A stretch of DNA of 31,003 nucleotides. Origin: JAQUCI01 sp034932685 (GTDB lineage: Bacteria; Bacillota_I; Bacilli_A; Erysipelotrichales; Erysipelotrichaceae). The notes beneath the pieces were generated by a model. The model did not search any database. It was not told the origin of the DNA and saw only the letters and a program-made list of their open reading frames with translations. Below are positions 1 through 7,692 of this stretch, piece after piece; the first letter of the stretch is position 1; every line of letters starts with the position of its first letter. The position numbers and the translations under genes were made by a program. Location of the stretch: contig JAYFOM010000038.1 in the NCBI GenBank assembly GCA_034932685.1, positions 1 to 31,003 of the forward strand. Reading direction: 5' to 3'.

Positions 1-136
1 TTCTTTTCGGCGTGTTTTAAACAGCTTTATATCCTATGAAATTCTCATACTTATTTCCGTTTCTGATACAAAAACCAGCAATAAGTCTAAGAATCCTTTG
101 ATTTATTTTACAACTGGAAATTACTTTAAGAATTCA
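1..136 (-). mobile_element. Terminal part of an IS-like element, cut by the window edge
   Basis: Two blocks here reappear at the right edge of the window in the opposite orientation. Positions 116-136 match 30865-30885 at 20 of 21 bases after reverse complementing, and 44-58 match 30902-30916 at 14 of 15. At the right edge these blocks precede a transposase-like start, so here they would be the end of a related element reading leftwards out of the window. The spacing between the blocks differs (57 bases here, 16 at the right), so the copies are not identical and this one may be decayed. No transposase codons are visible inside the window at this end. Confidence 0.5.
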
Positions 137-168
137 CGTTATCTATATGTTATATATATGAAAAAGGT

Positions 169-174
169 TATAAT
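169..174 (+). promoter_or_regulatory. Probable -10 box for the AI-2E family gene
   Basis: A perfect TATAAT hexamer lies 33 bases before the ATG at 208. At 17-base spacing the upstream hexamer is TATGTT, a poor -35, so only the -10 is convincing. Confidence 0.35.
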
Positions 175-207
175 ATCATTGATTATGAGGAAAATGGAGT
201 GATTAAT

Positions 208-1287
208 ATGAATGAAACTGAAAAAAAGCGGAAATTCATTATAGATTTTATTTATCTTTTGATCATTATTGGAATAAGTTATTTAGCGATCAAAAGGTTA
301 TTTCCGATCATATCGCCACTTTTAGTGGCTTGGTTGATAGCTTCACTTTTACAACGTCCAATAAATTATATTAGTAGAAAGCTGAAAATCAATCGTAAGA
401 TTACTGCAGTTGCTTTGTTGCTTATCACATATGCTTTGGTATTTTTAATCGTTTTACTGTTAGCCACAAGCCTTTTTGGAGCTATTAGAGATTTGTTTAT
501 GACTTTCCCAACTATTTATACTAAAGAGTTAGAACCATACTTGATCCAACTCTTTAATGATATTCAAACTAACTTAATAGAGACATATCCAGATATCATT
601 ACTAACGTTAGTGAGTTTTCATCATCTATTCTAAGTTGGTTAGCAAGTTCTGTCACAAATGTATCGATGTGGGTTGTCACAATGATCACAAATTTTGCTA
701 AAACACTACCAAACACCTTTATTAGAGTGTTAGTATCTATTGTTGCTTCGGTTTTTATGGTTCTTGATTATCAAAATATCGTTAGTTTTGTGGGTAAGCA
801 ATTTAGTAAGAAAACAAGAGACATCGCTACCGATGTCAAAAACTATATCATCAATATTTTATGGAGCTATGTTAAATCATATTCGCTTATTATGCTTATA
901 ACATTCTGTGAGCTTGCGATAGGTCTTTCAATATTACAAGTAAAGAATGGTGTTCTTATCGCATTGATCATTGCATTCTTTGATATTTTACCAATATTGG
1001 GAACAGGAACCATTTTAATACCATGGGTAATAGTTTCTTTTATCCAACAAAAGTTTGCCTTCGCAATCCAAATGGCAATCATCTATATTATCGTTACGGT
1101 TATTCGCAATATCATTGAGCCGAAGATTGTTGGTAAGCAAGTAGGGTTACCACCACTGTTAATACTTATAAGTATCTTTGTTGGAGCGCAATTGTTTGGT
1201 TTTATTGGTTTGTTTGGTTTTCCGATATTGTTGTCATTATTGAACTATCTTAATAAAAAGAAAACGATTAATCTGTTTAACAATTAA
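208..1287 (+). CDS. AI-2E family transporter / YtvI-like polytopic membrane protein
   Basis: This 359-residue protein is almost entirely hydrophobic. It has paired N-terminal membrane helices, a polar middle stretch with few charges, and four or more C-terminal helices. The segment IIEPKIVGKQVGLPPL near the C-terminus, followed by a glycine- and phenylalanine-rich last helix, is typical of the AI-2E/PerM/YtvI superfamily (PF01594). Members include putative autoinducer-2 exporters, a Na+/H+ antiporter and the Bacillus sporulation protein YtvI; substrates are mostly unproven. I chose the ATG at 208 because GGAG at 196-199 sits eight bases ahead. A GTG at 199, preceded by GAGG at 187-190, would add three residues. 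It is a single-gene unit ended by the hairpin at 1286-1309. Family is fairly certain; substrate is unknown. Confidence 0.85.
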   Translation: MNETEKKRKFIIDFIYLLIIIGISYLAIKRLFPIISPLLVAWLIASLLQRPINYISRKLKINRKITAVALLLITYALVFLIVLLLATSLFGAIRDLFMTFPTIYTKELEPYLIQLFNDIQTNLIETYPDIITNVSEFSSSILSWLASSVTNVSMWVVTMITNFAKTLPNTFIRVLVSIVASVFMVLDYQNIVSFVGKQFSKKTRDIATDVKNYIINILWSYVKSYSLIMLITFCELAIGLSILQVKNGVLIALIIAFFDILPILGTGTILIPWVIVSFIQQKFAFAIQMAIIYIIVTVIRNIIEPKIVGKQVGLPPLLILISIFVGAQLFGFIGLFGFPILLSLLNYLNKKKTINLFNN

Positions 1288-1314
1288 AAGATGGCACTTG
1301 CCATCTTTTAAAGC
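1286..1314 (+). terminator. Rho-independent terminator after the AI-2E family gene
   Basis: AAAAGATGGCA (1286-1296) pairs perfectly with TGCCATCTTTT (1299-1309), and the descending arm supplies the U run. It begins within the stop codon. The hairpin is symmetric enough to act as a back-up stop for the leftward operon too. Confidence 0.75.
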
Positions 1315-1375
1315 GCTTTTGCTCAATAAAAGAGTAATAAAAGTTGATAGCTTATCGCAATGTCAAATTTTAGTT

Positions 1376-1398
1376 AAAAAAGACATCAATTTGATGTC
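1376..1398 (-). terminator. Terminator of the NRPS operon
   Basis: GACATCAA (1382-1389) and TTGATGTC (1391-1398) form a hairpin. Read on the minus strand it is followed at once by six U residues (1376-1381). The TGA stop of the PPTase-GNAT gene (1386-1388) lies inside the stem, so translation and termination overlap. Confidence 0.7.
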
Positions 1399-2393
1399 GT
1401 AAGATCTAAAGCGAAATAAGAAACGTTTGCTAGTGGATTGTCATAGTATGGCGGAATCTTAGTAAAACCAAGTTTCAAATATAGTTTGTTGGCGGCATCT
1501 AACGAATCAAGTGTATCAAGTACAAGCTTCTTGTAGCCAATTGCTTTAGCTTCTTTTATTAGATGTAGCATTAACTGCTGTGCGACATGATACTGTCTAA
1601 ACTCTTTTCTAACAAACAATCTTTTTACTTCACCACTATCTTGATCAAAGGGTTTAAGGCCAACACAACCAATTGCTTGATCATTAAGATAACTGATAAA
1701 TAAGCGACCAAGTGGTGGTTTATAAACGGCCCATAGATCATTCAGTTCTTTCTTTACATCTTGAAAAGATAAATCTATAGCAAGTTCTGCAATATAATCA
1801 TTGATCAAAGCTAAAGCACTGTTATAGTTATTGATATTAAGTTGTTGTATATCAATCAACATACTTATTAATTTATAAGTGTTAGAGTTTGTGGCTAAAC
1901 AAAGGGAATATTCTTTTGATATTTTAATTTGGTGCAAATAAATATCATCAATTTTATTAACTAGCTTGTTATCACTAACTACTGAGAAGGAATTAAAATT
2001 ATCATCAATACCCCAACCATGGTATTTAACATAACTTTCTTTTGCACACCAAATATCGAAGAAAAGCGCTTCATTGTCTTCAATTAAATCGGCTTCATCT
2101 TTGTGCATAAAACGTGTAGCTATTTTTTTGGTATCGCATGATCTTTTGTATTCAATATCAATACCAACAGGTGTATCATCGATTGCACAAACCCAGTATC
2201 TTTTTGAGTGTGAAATGTTGAAATAAATAGGATTGTCTTTTAGATAAGGCTTTCCTTTTTCATCTTTCAGGATTATAAGTTTATCTATCTCACGATCAAA
2301 ACGACTTAAATAATCTTTTAAGCATTTTTTGATCAATGACTTGCCATCATTTTTTAATGTGACATCAAATAGATAGACAAAAGTTCTATTCAT
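1386..2393 (-). CDS. Sfp-type 4'-phosphopantetheinyl transferase fused to a GNAT acetyltransferase domain
   Basis: This 335-residue protein has two parts. Residues 1 to about 170 are an Sfp/AcpT-type phosphopantetheinyl transferase: FNISHS at 58-63, the Mg/CoA motif GIDIEYKR at 77-84 and WCAKESYVK at 115-123 (WxxKE..xK). It would transfer phosphopantetheine from CoA to the carrier domains of the NRPS and the free ACP. Residues about 185-335 resemble a GNAT N-acetyltransferase (EVKRLFVRKEFRQ near 255-267 and a C-terminal NKLYLKLGF). The acetyl-CoA loop reads R-Q-Y-H-V-A (266-271), with His where the family normally has Gly, so activity is uncertain. The start overlaps the end of the ACP gene by 8 bases. 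It is the last gene of the operon. The PPTase call is strong; the role of the GNAT half is unknown. Confidence 0.88.
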   Translation of the reverse strand: MNRTFVYLFDVTLKNDGKSLIKKCLKDYLSRFDREIDKLIILKDEKGKPYLKDNPIYFNISHSKRYWVCAIDDTPVGIDIEYKRSCDTKKIATRFMHKDEADLIEDNEALFFDIWCAKESYVKYHGWGIDDNFNSFSVVSDNKLVNKIDDIYLHQIKISKEYSLCLATNSNTYKLISMLIDIQQLNINNYNSALALINDYIAELAIDLSFQDVKKELNDLWAVYKPPLGRLFISYLNDQAIGCVGLKPFDQDSGEVKRLFVRKEFRQYHVAQQLMLHLIKEAKAIGYKKLVLDTLDSLDAANKLYLKLGFTKIPPYYDNPLANVSYFALDLTTSN

Positions 2394-2613
2394 TTACACC
2401 ATGATCTCTTAAATATTTAAGAGCATCTTTAACTTGATGGATGTTCCAAACATCACGCGTTGGTATTGTAATATCATAACGTTCTTCAACGGCACTGATA
2501 ATATTAACGATATCAAATGAACTTAGCTCAAGGTCTTTGATAAAGTCTGTTTCAAGCGTGATAGTCTTACGTCCAGTTACACTGGTAATAATCGATTTTA
2601 AAGTCTCAAACAT
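2386..2613 (-). CDS. Free-standing acyl carrier protein
   Basis: This is a 75-residue acidic helical protein with the carrier signature DLELSSFD at 27-34. Ser32 aligns with the phosphopantetheine attachment serine of ACPs. The length is typical of discrete ACPs. It lies 3 bases downstream of the acyl-AMP ligase and overlaps the PPTase gene by 8 bases, so the three are certainly co-translated. The likely job is to accept an acyl group activated by the ligase and present it to the first condensation domain of the NRPS; this is inferred from position, not shown. The residue before the serine is Ser rather than the usual Asp, a minor deviation. Confidence 0.9.
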   Translation of the reverse strand: MFETLKSIITSVTGRKTITLETDFIKDLELSSFDIVNIISAVEERYDITIPTRDVWNIHQVKDALKYLRDHGVNE

Positions 2614-2616
2614 TGG

Positions 2617-4242
2617 TTAACTCCTTTTGATCTTGTTTAGGCCAGTTTTAGGTAATGGTGATTCTGATATCTTGACCATTTGAATTTGCTTATAAGCTGG
2701 AAGCTTTAGATTTATTTTGTTTATTTCATTTTGAAGAATATCTAGCACTTCATATGAAGGCATGTCAGCGGTTAATAAAGGATCAGGATAAACTGTAACA
2801 CTCAGTTTAACATCATCAACTGAAAGACCAGTAGGAGCACCATAAGCTAATACTTCTTTTACAAATGGAATCTCTTGCAGATAACCTTCAATTTCTTCTG
2901 GTGATGTTTTCTTGCCATTTTTGAATACTATCAAGTTTTTCTTTCTACCCGTAATATATAAGAATCCTTGTTTACTGATATGTCCAATGTCTCCAGTTTT
3001 AAACCATTCACCATCAAAGGCTTCAGCAGTTAGTTGGGGATCTTTATAGTAGCCAAGCATCGTACTAACTCCCTTAACATAAATTTCATTGTCTACAATT
3101 TTAACTTTATAATGAGGTAAGACTAAGCCAACAGATCCAATCTCATTGTTACATTCGCGATTAACAGAAACTAAGGGTGAACATTCTGTTATACCATAAC
3201 CTTGAAGAACGATAATGCCAAGTTTGTCAAATTTTCTGATTAATTGATCGGCGATATGAGCACCACCACAAACAATCATCTTCAAATTACGACCGCAGAT
3301 TTTACTTAATACTAATTTGAATATTTCAATATTAGGATTAGCTTTAAATAAAGAAGGCTTACCTTTCATTAGATCATCGAGTTCATTTAATTTGTTAAGT
3401 TTTTGTAGTTCTAAAGCGAAATATTTATAAATAGTTTCAACAAGAAGTGGTACTGCCATTAGATAATCAGGCTCAAATAAAGCCATATCTCTGAAGGATG
3501 TTTTCATATTACCATTAATACATATTGATAAACCCTGACTCATAACATCTATTATTGAACAGGTCAAACCATATGTATGATACAAAGGCAGTGGTGTATA
3601 TAGTTTTCCACTAACTTTGACTAAAGCCATGGCATCAATCGCATTATAAAGAATGGCTTTCTGTGATAACATTACTGGTTTTGAAGTACTTGTTGTCCCT
3701 GAAGTATAGTAGATAAACGAACAAGCAAGAGGATCAATTGTTTTTTCATCAATTGCTTGCAGTGCTTTTTGATCATTACTTCCTTCATTAATAAGAGACA
3801 TAAACTTTTCTTGATTACTAATCATAATGGCATCAACACCAAGTGCAAAGTGCTTAATGATATGTTCAAACGCTTCAGAATAAAGGATTAGTTCACAATC
3901 AGCTTGTCTTATCATCTTAACAATTGTGTCTTCGGCTTGTTCAGTATCAATACATACCGCAACAGCGTTAATATATGCCAAAGCAAAGACAGACACTAAC
4001 CACTCAATACTGTTTTCAGCGACAATAGCACAGTGTTTACTACGATAACCATTAGATTCAAAAAAGGCAGCTAAGTTTTTAACCCTGTCACAGAACACTT
4101 CATATGTGATCGTAGTAATTTGACCTTGACGATCATAGATTGATAAACAATCTTGTGATGCGAAATGTTGATGTAAGTACTTTGTGAATGAACGGAAATC
4201 TTCAAGATATACAACTTGGTTTAAATCGGTATTAGTACACAT
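2617..4242 (-). CDS. Acyl-AMP ligase / acyl-CoA (acyl-ACP) synthetase of the ANL superfamily
   Basis: This 541-residue enzyme carries the ANL motifs in order: P-loop-like YYTSGTTSTSKP (178-189), GYGITECSP (348-356), WFKTGD (413-418), GRKKNLIVFKNGKKTSPEEIE (start at 432) and the C-terminal catalytic lysine in LNKIKRS (Lys537). It should form an acyl-adenylate from a carboxylic acid and ATP, then pass the acyl group to a thiol. The ACP gene begins 3 bases downstream, so the natural acceptor is that ACP, making this a loading enzyme for the NRPS starter unit. The substrate cannot be read from sequence; a medium- or long-chain fatty acid is the usual case for this architecture. The start is 9 bases after the response-regulator stop, with a GGAGG-type site at the junction. 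Confidence 0.9.
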   Translation of the reverse strand: MCTNTDLNQVVYLEDFRSFTKYLHQHFASQDCLSIYDRQGQITTITYEVFCDRVKNLAAFFESNGYRSKHCAIVAENSIEWLVSVFALAYINAVAVCIDTEQAEDTIVKMIRQADCELILYSEAFEHIIKHFALGVDAIMISNQEKFMSLINEGSNDQKALQAIDEKTIDPLACSFIYYTSGTTSTSKPVMLSQKAILYNAIDAMALVKVSGKLYTPLPLYHTYGLTCSIIDVMSQGLSICINGNMKTSFRDMALFEPDYLMAVPLLVETIYKYFALELQKLNKLNELDDLMKGKPSLFKANPNIEIFKLVLSKICGRNLKMIVCGGAHIADQLIRKFDKLGIIVLQGYGITECSPLVSVNRECNNEIGSVGLVLPHYKVKIVDNEIYVKGVSTMLGYYKDPQLTAEAFDGEWFKTGDIGHISKQGFLYITGRKKNLIVFKNGKKTSPEEIEGYLQEIPFVKEVLAYGAPTGLSVDDVKLSVTVYPDPLLTADMPSYEVLDILQNEINKINLKLPAYKQIQMVKISESPLPKTGLNKIKRS

Positions 4243-4251
4243 ATTTACCTC

Positions 4252-5805
4252 CTAGTAATTTGAATGGATGTTTGAGGGATCGATTTCCTCATATGTCCAT
4301 TTTATATCAGCGCTGATTTTTTCATAATCATCTAATAATGTTAAGAAAAGATCAACTAGTTGAGCATCAAACTGTTTGTTTTTACCTTTAATAAGCTCAT
4401 TACGAGCTTCATCAAGCGATAATCGATTACGATAAACTCTTTCTGATGTCATAGCATCAAAAGCATCAGCGATTGCGACTATTCGTGCTTCTTCTGGAAT
4501 TTCAGTTGCTTTTAAACCATTTGGATAGCCTTTACCATCCCATCTTTCATGGTGATGTTTAACAATCATATAGATATCATCAAAGAATGATATAGCACTT
4601 AGGATATTAGCTCCTCTTTGAGCATGTTTCTTGATTTCTTCATATTCACTTTTTGATAGATGTTCTTCTTTAAGTAGAATATCATCAGCTACACCAACTT
4701 TTCCCACATCATGAAACAATCCACTTAAACCTACTCTATCAATATATGATTTATCTTTACCCATTTTAGTGGCTAACTTTTTACAGAAATAGCTTACTCG
4801 GTCAGAATGCCCTCTTGTATAGATATCCTTAGCATCAACAACTAATCTAAGCGCACCAACGGTTTGAAGGTAGCTTTCACGTAACTGTTGATAGGTTTTT
4901 TGGAGCTCTTGGTTTTTAATATTTACCAATGAATGTAAGAAAGCATTACTAATTGCGGAAGCAGCTTGTTTAGCAAAGACCGCAAACAATTGCATTTGAA
5001 TATCATTAAGGGTAATTTTACCTTCTTTAATACCTAAAACGCCAAGTGATTCGTTATTTTCGTTGATCATTGGAACAATAAAGTAACCTTCTTTTTTGAT
5101 TGGTACCATTTCTTGTCTTACTTGACCAATCGCATCAAATAAAGACGGAAAGAGTACCTTTACAAACTCATCAACCTTTAGATCAAAACAACCAATACCA
5201 CAAAATATGCTTTTGTCAGTCATGTTGATATCAGTAAGTTGAGTATTCTCAATTAAAATAAAAGCATCATCACAATTAGTCAAAGGTAATAGTTGAGCAA
5301 GAATGGTATGAATTATGTCATCAAGCGGTTGAAGCTGATATATCATTGGAACAGAATCAAGAATGGCATTTAAGCCATCACGATATTTTTGAATGGTTCG
5401 CATTTGATTTATCGATTTGACACAAGACTCAACGAGTATTTCAAGTTGATCAAAGCGATCGCTCTTCTCAAAATAACCTTGAATATCTAGCTCACGAATA
5501 GTTCTTACAGGTGGAGCTAAATCTTTATGGCCTGTTAGTAAGATTATAAAGAGGTCTTTATCAAATTTACGTAGTTGGCTTACAACTTCATCACCAGTCA
5601 AAGGGCTCATTAAATAATCTAGTACTAAGATATCAAAATGATTCTCTTTAAGCGTTTTGATCGCTTCAATCGGGTTAGTAGATGTTTCAACCTGGTAGCC
5701 TCCAGTCTCAAAATATGATTTTAGGGCTAAGGTTATCGCTTGATCATCATCAAGTATAAAAATTGAGTAATCAATCGAGTTTTTGGTTTTCTTACTAAGA
5801 CGCAT
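4252..5805 (-). CDS. Response regulator: receiver, GAF and HD-GYP phosphodiesterase
   Basis: This 517-residue protein has three parts. Residues 12-130 are a receiver domain with acidic pocket DDD at 19-21, phospho-acceptor Asp63 in VLDYLM, Thr91 and Lys114. Residues about 150-290 look like a GAF domain. Residues about 310-490 are an HD-GYP domain with HD at 365-366 (LFHDVGKVG), HHHERWDGKGYP at 417-428 and DAFDAM at 447-452. HD-GYP enzymes hydrolyse c-di-GMP (some cGAMP); the metal and GYP motifs are intact, so activity is expected. There is no DNA-binding domain, so output should be through a second messenger. The start codon lies inside the end of the kinase gene (11-base overlap), with CGGAGGAT just ahead. 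The tight coupling makes it the cognate partner of that kinase. Confidence 0.92.
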   Translation of the reverse strand: MRLSKKTKNSIDYSIFILDDDQAITLALKSYFETGGYQVETSTNPIEAIKTLKENHFDILVLDYLMSPLTGDEVVSQLRKFDKDLFIILLTGHKDLAPPVRTIRELDIQGYFEKSDRFDQLEILVESCVKSINQMRTIQKYRDGLNAILDSVPMIYQLQPLDDIIHTILAQLLPLTNCDDAFILIENTQLTDINMTDKSIFCGIGCFDLKVDEFVKVLFPSLFDAIGQVRQEMVPIKKEGYFIVPMINENNESLGVLGIKEGKITLNDIQMQLFAVFAKQAASAISNAFLHSLVNIKNQELQKTYQQLRESYLQTVGALRLVVDAKDIYTRGHSDRVSYFCKKLATKMGKDKSYIDRVGLSGLFHDVGKVGVADDILLKEEHLSKSEYEEIKKHAQRGANILSAISFFDDIYMIVKHHHERWDGKGYPNGLKATEIPEEARIVAIADAFDAMTSERVYRNRLSLDEARNELIKGKNKQFDAQLVDLFLTLLDDYEKISADIKWTYEEIDPSNIHSNY

Positions 5806-7660
5806 TTATTTTATCCTCCGTAATATCATCAAAACCTTGGTTATATGGGATTGTAAAGCCAAAAGTTGATCCACCTTCAGGATTCTTTTCATACCACATT
5901 GTACCACTGAATTTACCTCTTATCACTACATTTGACATATATAATCCAATACCAGTACCAAGGGAGCCTTTACTTGTCACCATTTCTTTAAATAATTTAT
6001 CAGCAACATCATATGGAACACCAACACCATAATCTTTTACGCTTATGGTAATGAAGTTTTCTTCAAGTTTGGCATTAAGTTCAACAGTATTTTTCGCTAG
6101 TGTTTTTTGAGCATCAATCGCATTTGATATTAGGTTGTTTAAGACTTGCACTAAGTTATTAATATCTCCAGTTAACAAAACACTATTATCTACTTTATTG
6201 CTTATGATAAAGTTACACTTATTGGATTTAATTTCATGATTCATTAATAATGTTACTCGTTTTAATAGCTCATCAATTGAGAATTCAACTTGATCAGATG
6301 CATTCATATTGGTTGCTTGTCCTTTAACAACACTAATGATATCAGACATGTAAGCACAGGATTCTCTAGTCCGAACTAACCAACCCATCATTTCTTCATA
6401 TATTTCTTGATAATCATCAAGAGTTACCTCCTTATTACCAAAACTAAGCTTACATTCTTCAACTAAATTTTCCATCGCTGAAGCAGCACCAGCAATAGCC
6501 ATGATAGGAGTCTTTAAGTTATGAGCAATACCACCAACCATTTGCCCTAATGATGCTAATCGTTCTTTTTCCATCATTTGATTTTGACTATTTTGAAGTC
6601 TTTGCATGCTTTCTTTTAATCGTGTCACATCTTTAAAGATAGCTACATAACCAGCAATTGTATTGTTTATGATCAATGGTGTGATCTCAGCCATGAAATA
6701 ACGTTTGATCTTATCAATAATGATTGATTGTTCATAAGTTATCACTGATCGGGTTGTAAATGCCGAATCAATCGAAGTGATCAAATTAAATATTCCAATA
6801 CGATCTTCGGGATTTTCATGGGTAGCGTATTTTATCAAACTGTCATTTTCTTTGATATCATAGTGTTTACCAAAGATGTCATAAAAGGGTTTATTATAAC
6901 TTAAGATCAACTTGTCTTCACTTATTACCAAATAGCAATCCGATATCCAATTTAAAACATGTTGCATCGCAATTGGTGTGATTGAGAGATAGTTTAGTTT
7001 ACTAATACTAAAACCATGCAAGATTATCGTAATGATAAAAGCGATTGGAGTAGCGGTTATTGGTAAATCTAGAATCTTAAATGTGGCTAAAGCACTCACG
7101 ATAACCGGTATAAGATTACTTAATGCAAACATTAAAGCTTGTTTGAGATAAAGACCATTTTGGCTTTTAATGGTAAAATTCAACATAATTATCACAGCTG
7201 ATGTCATGCAGAGATAACTATATAGACCAGAGAAATAAATATAAGGGCCAAAGATAACTTCTTGGGCTAAAACTGAAAAATTCACATAATGTAAATGATG
7301 TAAAGGGTTAGTCCATACCATGATATTGGTAATAAATGGAATGACAAAGAAGGCTAAATAGAGTTTAGGCATCTTTTCATAGTGATTAACAAATGAAAGA
7401 GCGATAACTAATGAGAAAGCTGGCGCAAAGGCAACTCCGATATATGTTAATGAATCCCAGAAGTATAACTGGTTTACACTATTTACATTAGTGAATTTCA
7501 TTCCTATCAATGCGATCAACCAAATGATCAAAGTCAATGATAAAAGATAGTATATGCGATAGATCAAATGTTTATGACCTTTCTCATACGACTTAAGCAT
7601 AAAAGTTAGAATAAATGTTATAACGATAATGAAGATGATAACAAGTGCATTGGAGATCAT
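5795..7660 (-). CDS. Membrane histidine kinase: 7TM sensor, PAS, HisKA, HATPase
   Basis: This is a 621-residue sensor kinase. Residues 1 to about 222 contain seven hydrophobic helices (about 4-22, 36-54, 70-91, 100-118, 145-163, 172-195, 200-218), as in the HisKA_7TM N-terminal region. A PAS-like domain follows (about 233-350), then a dimerisation helix with His380 in GGIAHNLKTP. The ATPase domain shows the N box NLISNAIDA (509-517), DYGVGVP (543-549) and GTGIGL (568-573). The residue after the phosphorylated His is Asn, where the common HisKA motif has Glu or Asp. A GAGGTATTAAA site precedes the ATG. It lies 32 bases after the NRPS stop, with no terminator between. The ligand is unknown; location in a biosynthetic operon suggests the product or a precursor. 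Confidence 0.92.
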   Translation of the reverse strand: MISNALVIIFIIVITFILTFMLKSYEKGHKHLIYRIYYLLSLTLIIWLIALIGMKFTNVNSVNQLYFWDSLTYIGVAFAPAFSLVIALSFVNHYEKMPKLYLAFFVIPFITNIMVWTNPLHHLHYVNFSVLAQEVIFGPYIYFSGLYSYLCMTSAVIIMLNFTIKSQNGLYLKQALMFALSNLIPVIVSALATFKILDLPITATPIAFIITIILHGFSISKLNYLSITPIAMQHVLNWISDCYLVISEDKLILSYNKPFYDIFGKHYDIKENDSLIKYATHENPEDRIGIFNLITSIDSAFTTRSVITYEQSIIIDKIKRYFMAEITPLIINNTIAGYVAIFKDVTRLKESMQRLQNSQNQMMEKERLASLGQMVGGIAHNLKTPIMAIAGAASAMENLVEECKLSFGNKEVTLDDYQEIYEEMMGWLVRTRESCAYMSDIISVVKGQATNMNASDQVEFSIDELLKRVTLLMNHEIKSNKCNFIISNKVDNSVLLTGDINNLVQVLNNLISNAIDAQKTLAKNTVELNAKLEENFITISVKDYGVGVPYDVADKLFKEMVTSKGSLGTGIGLYMSNVVIRGKFSGTMWYEKNPEGGSTFGFTIPYNQGFDDITEDKINAS

Positions 7661-7692
7661 TTTAATACCTCATAAGATGATTTTATCAAGAT

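Noticed and set aside
867..1082. Minus-strand open frame inside the AI-2E family gene
   Set aside because: No ribosome site and fully inside a well-supported membrane protein gene; a shadow frame.
5795..5805. Possible frameshift joining the kinase and regulator into one hybrid protein
   Set aside because: Both have complete termini, separate ribosome site and start; the overlap is normal operon coupling.
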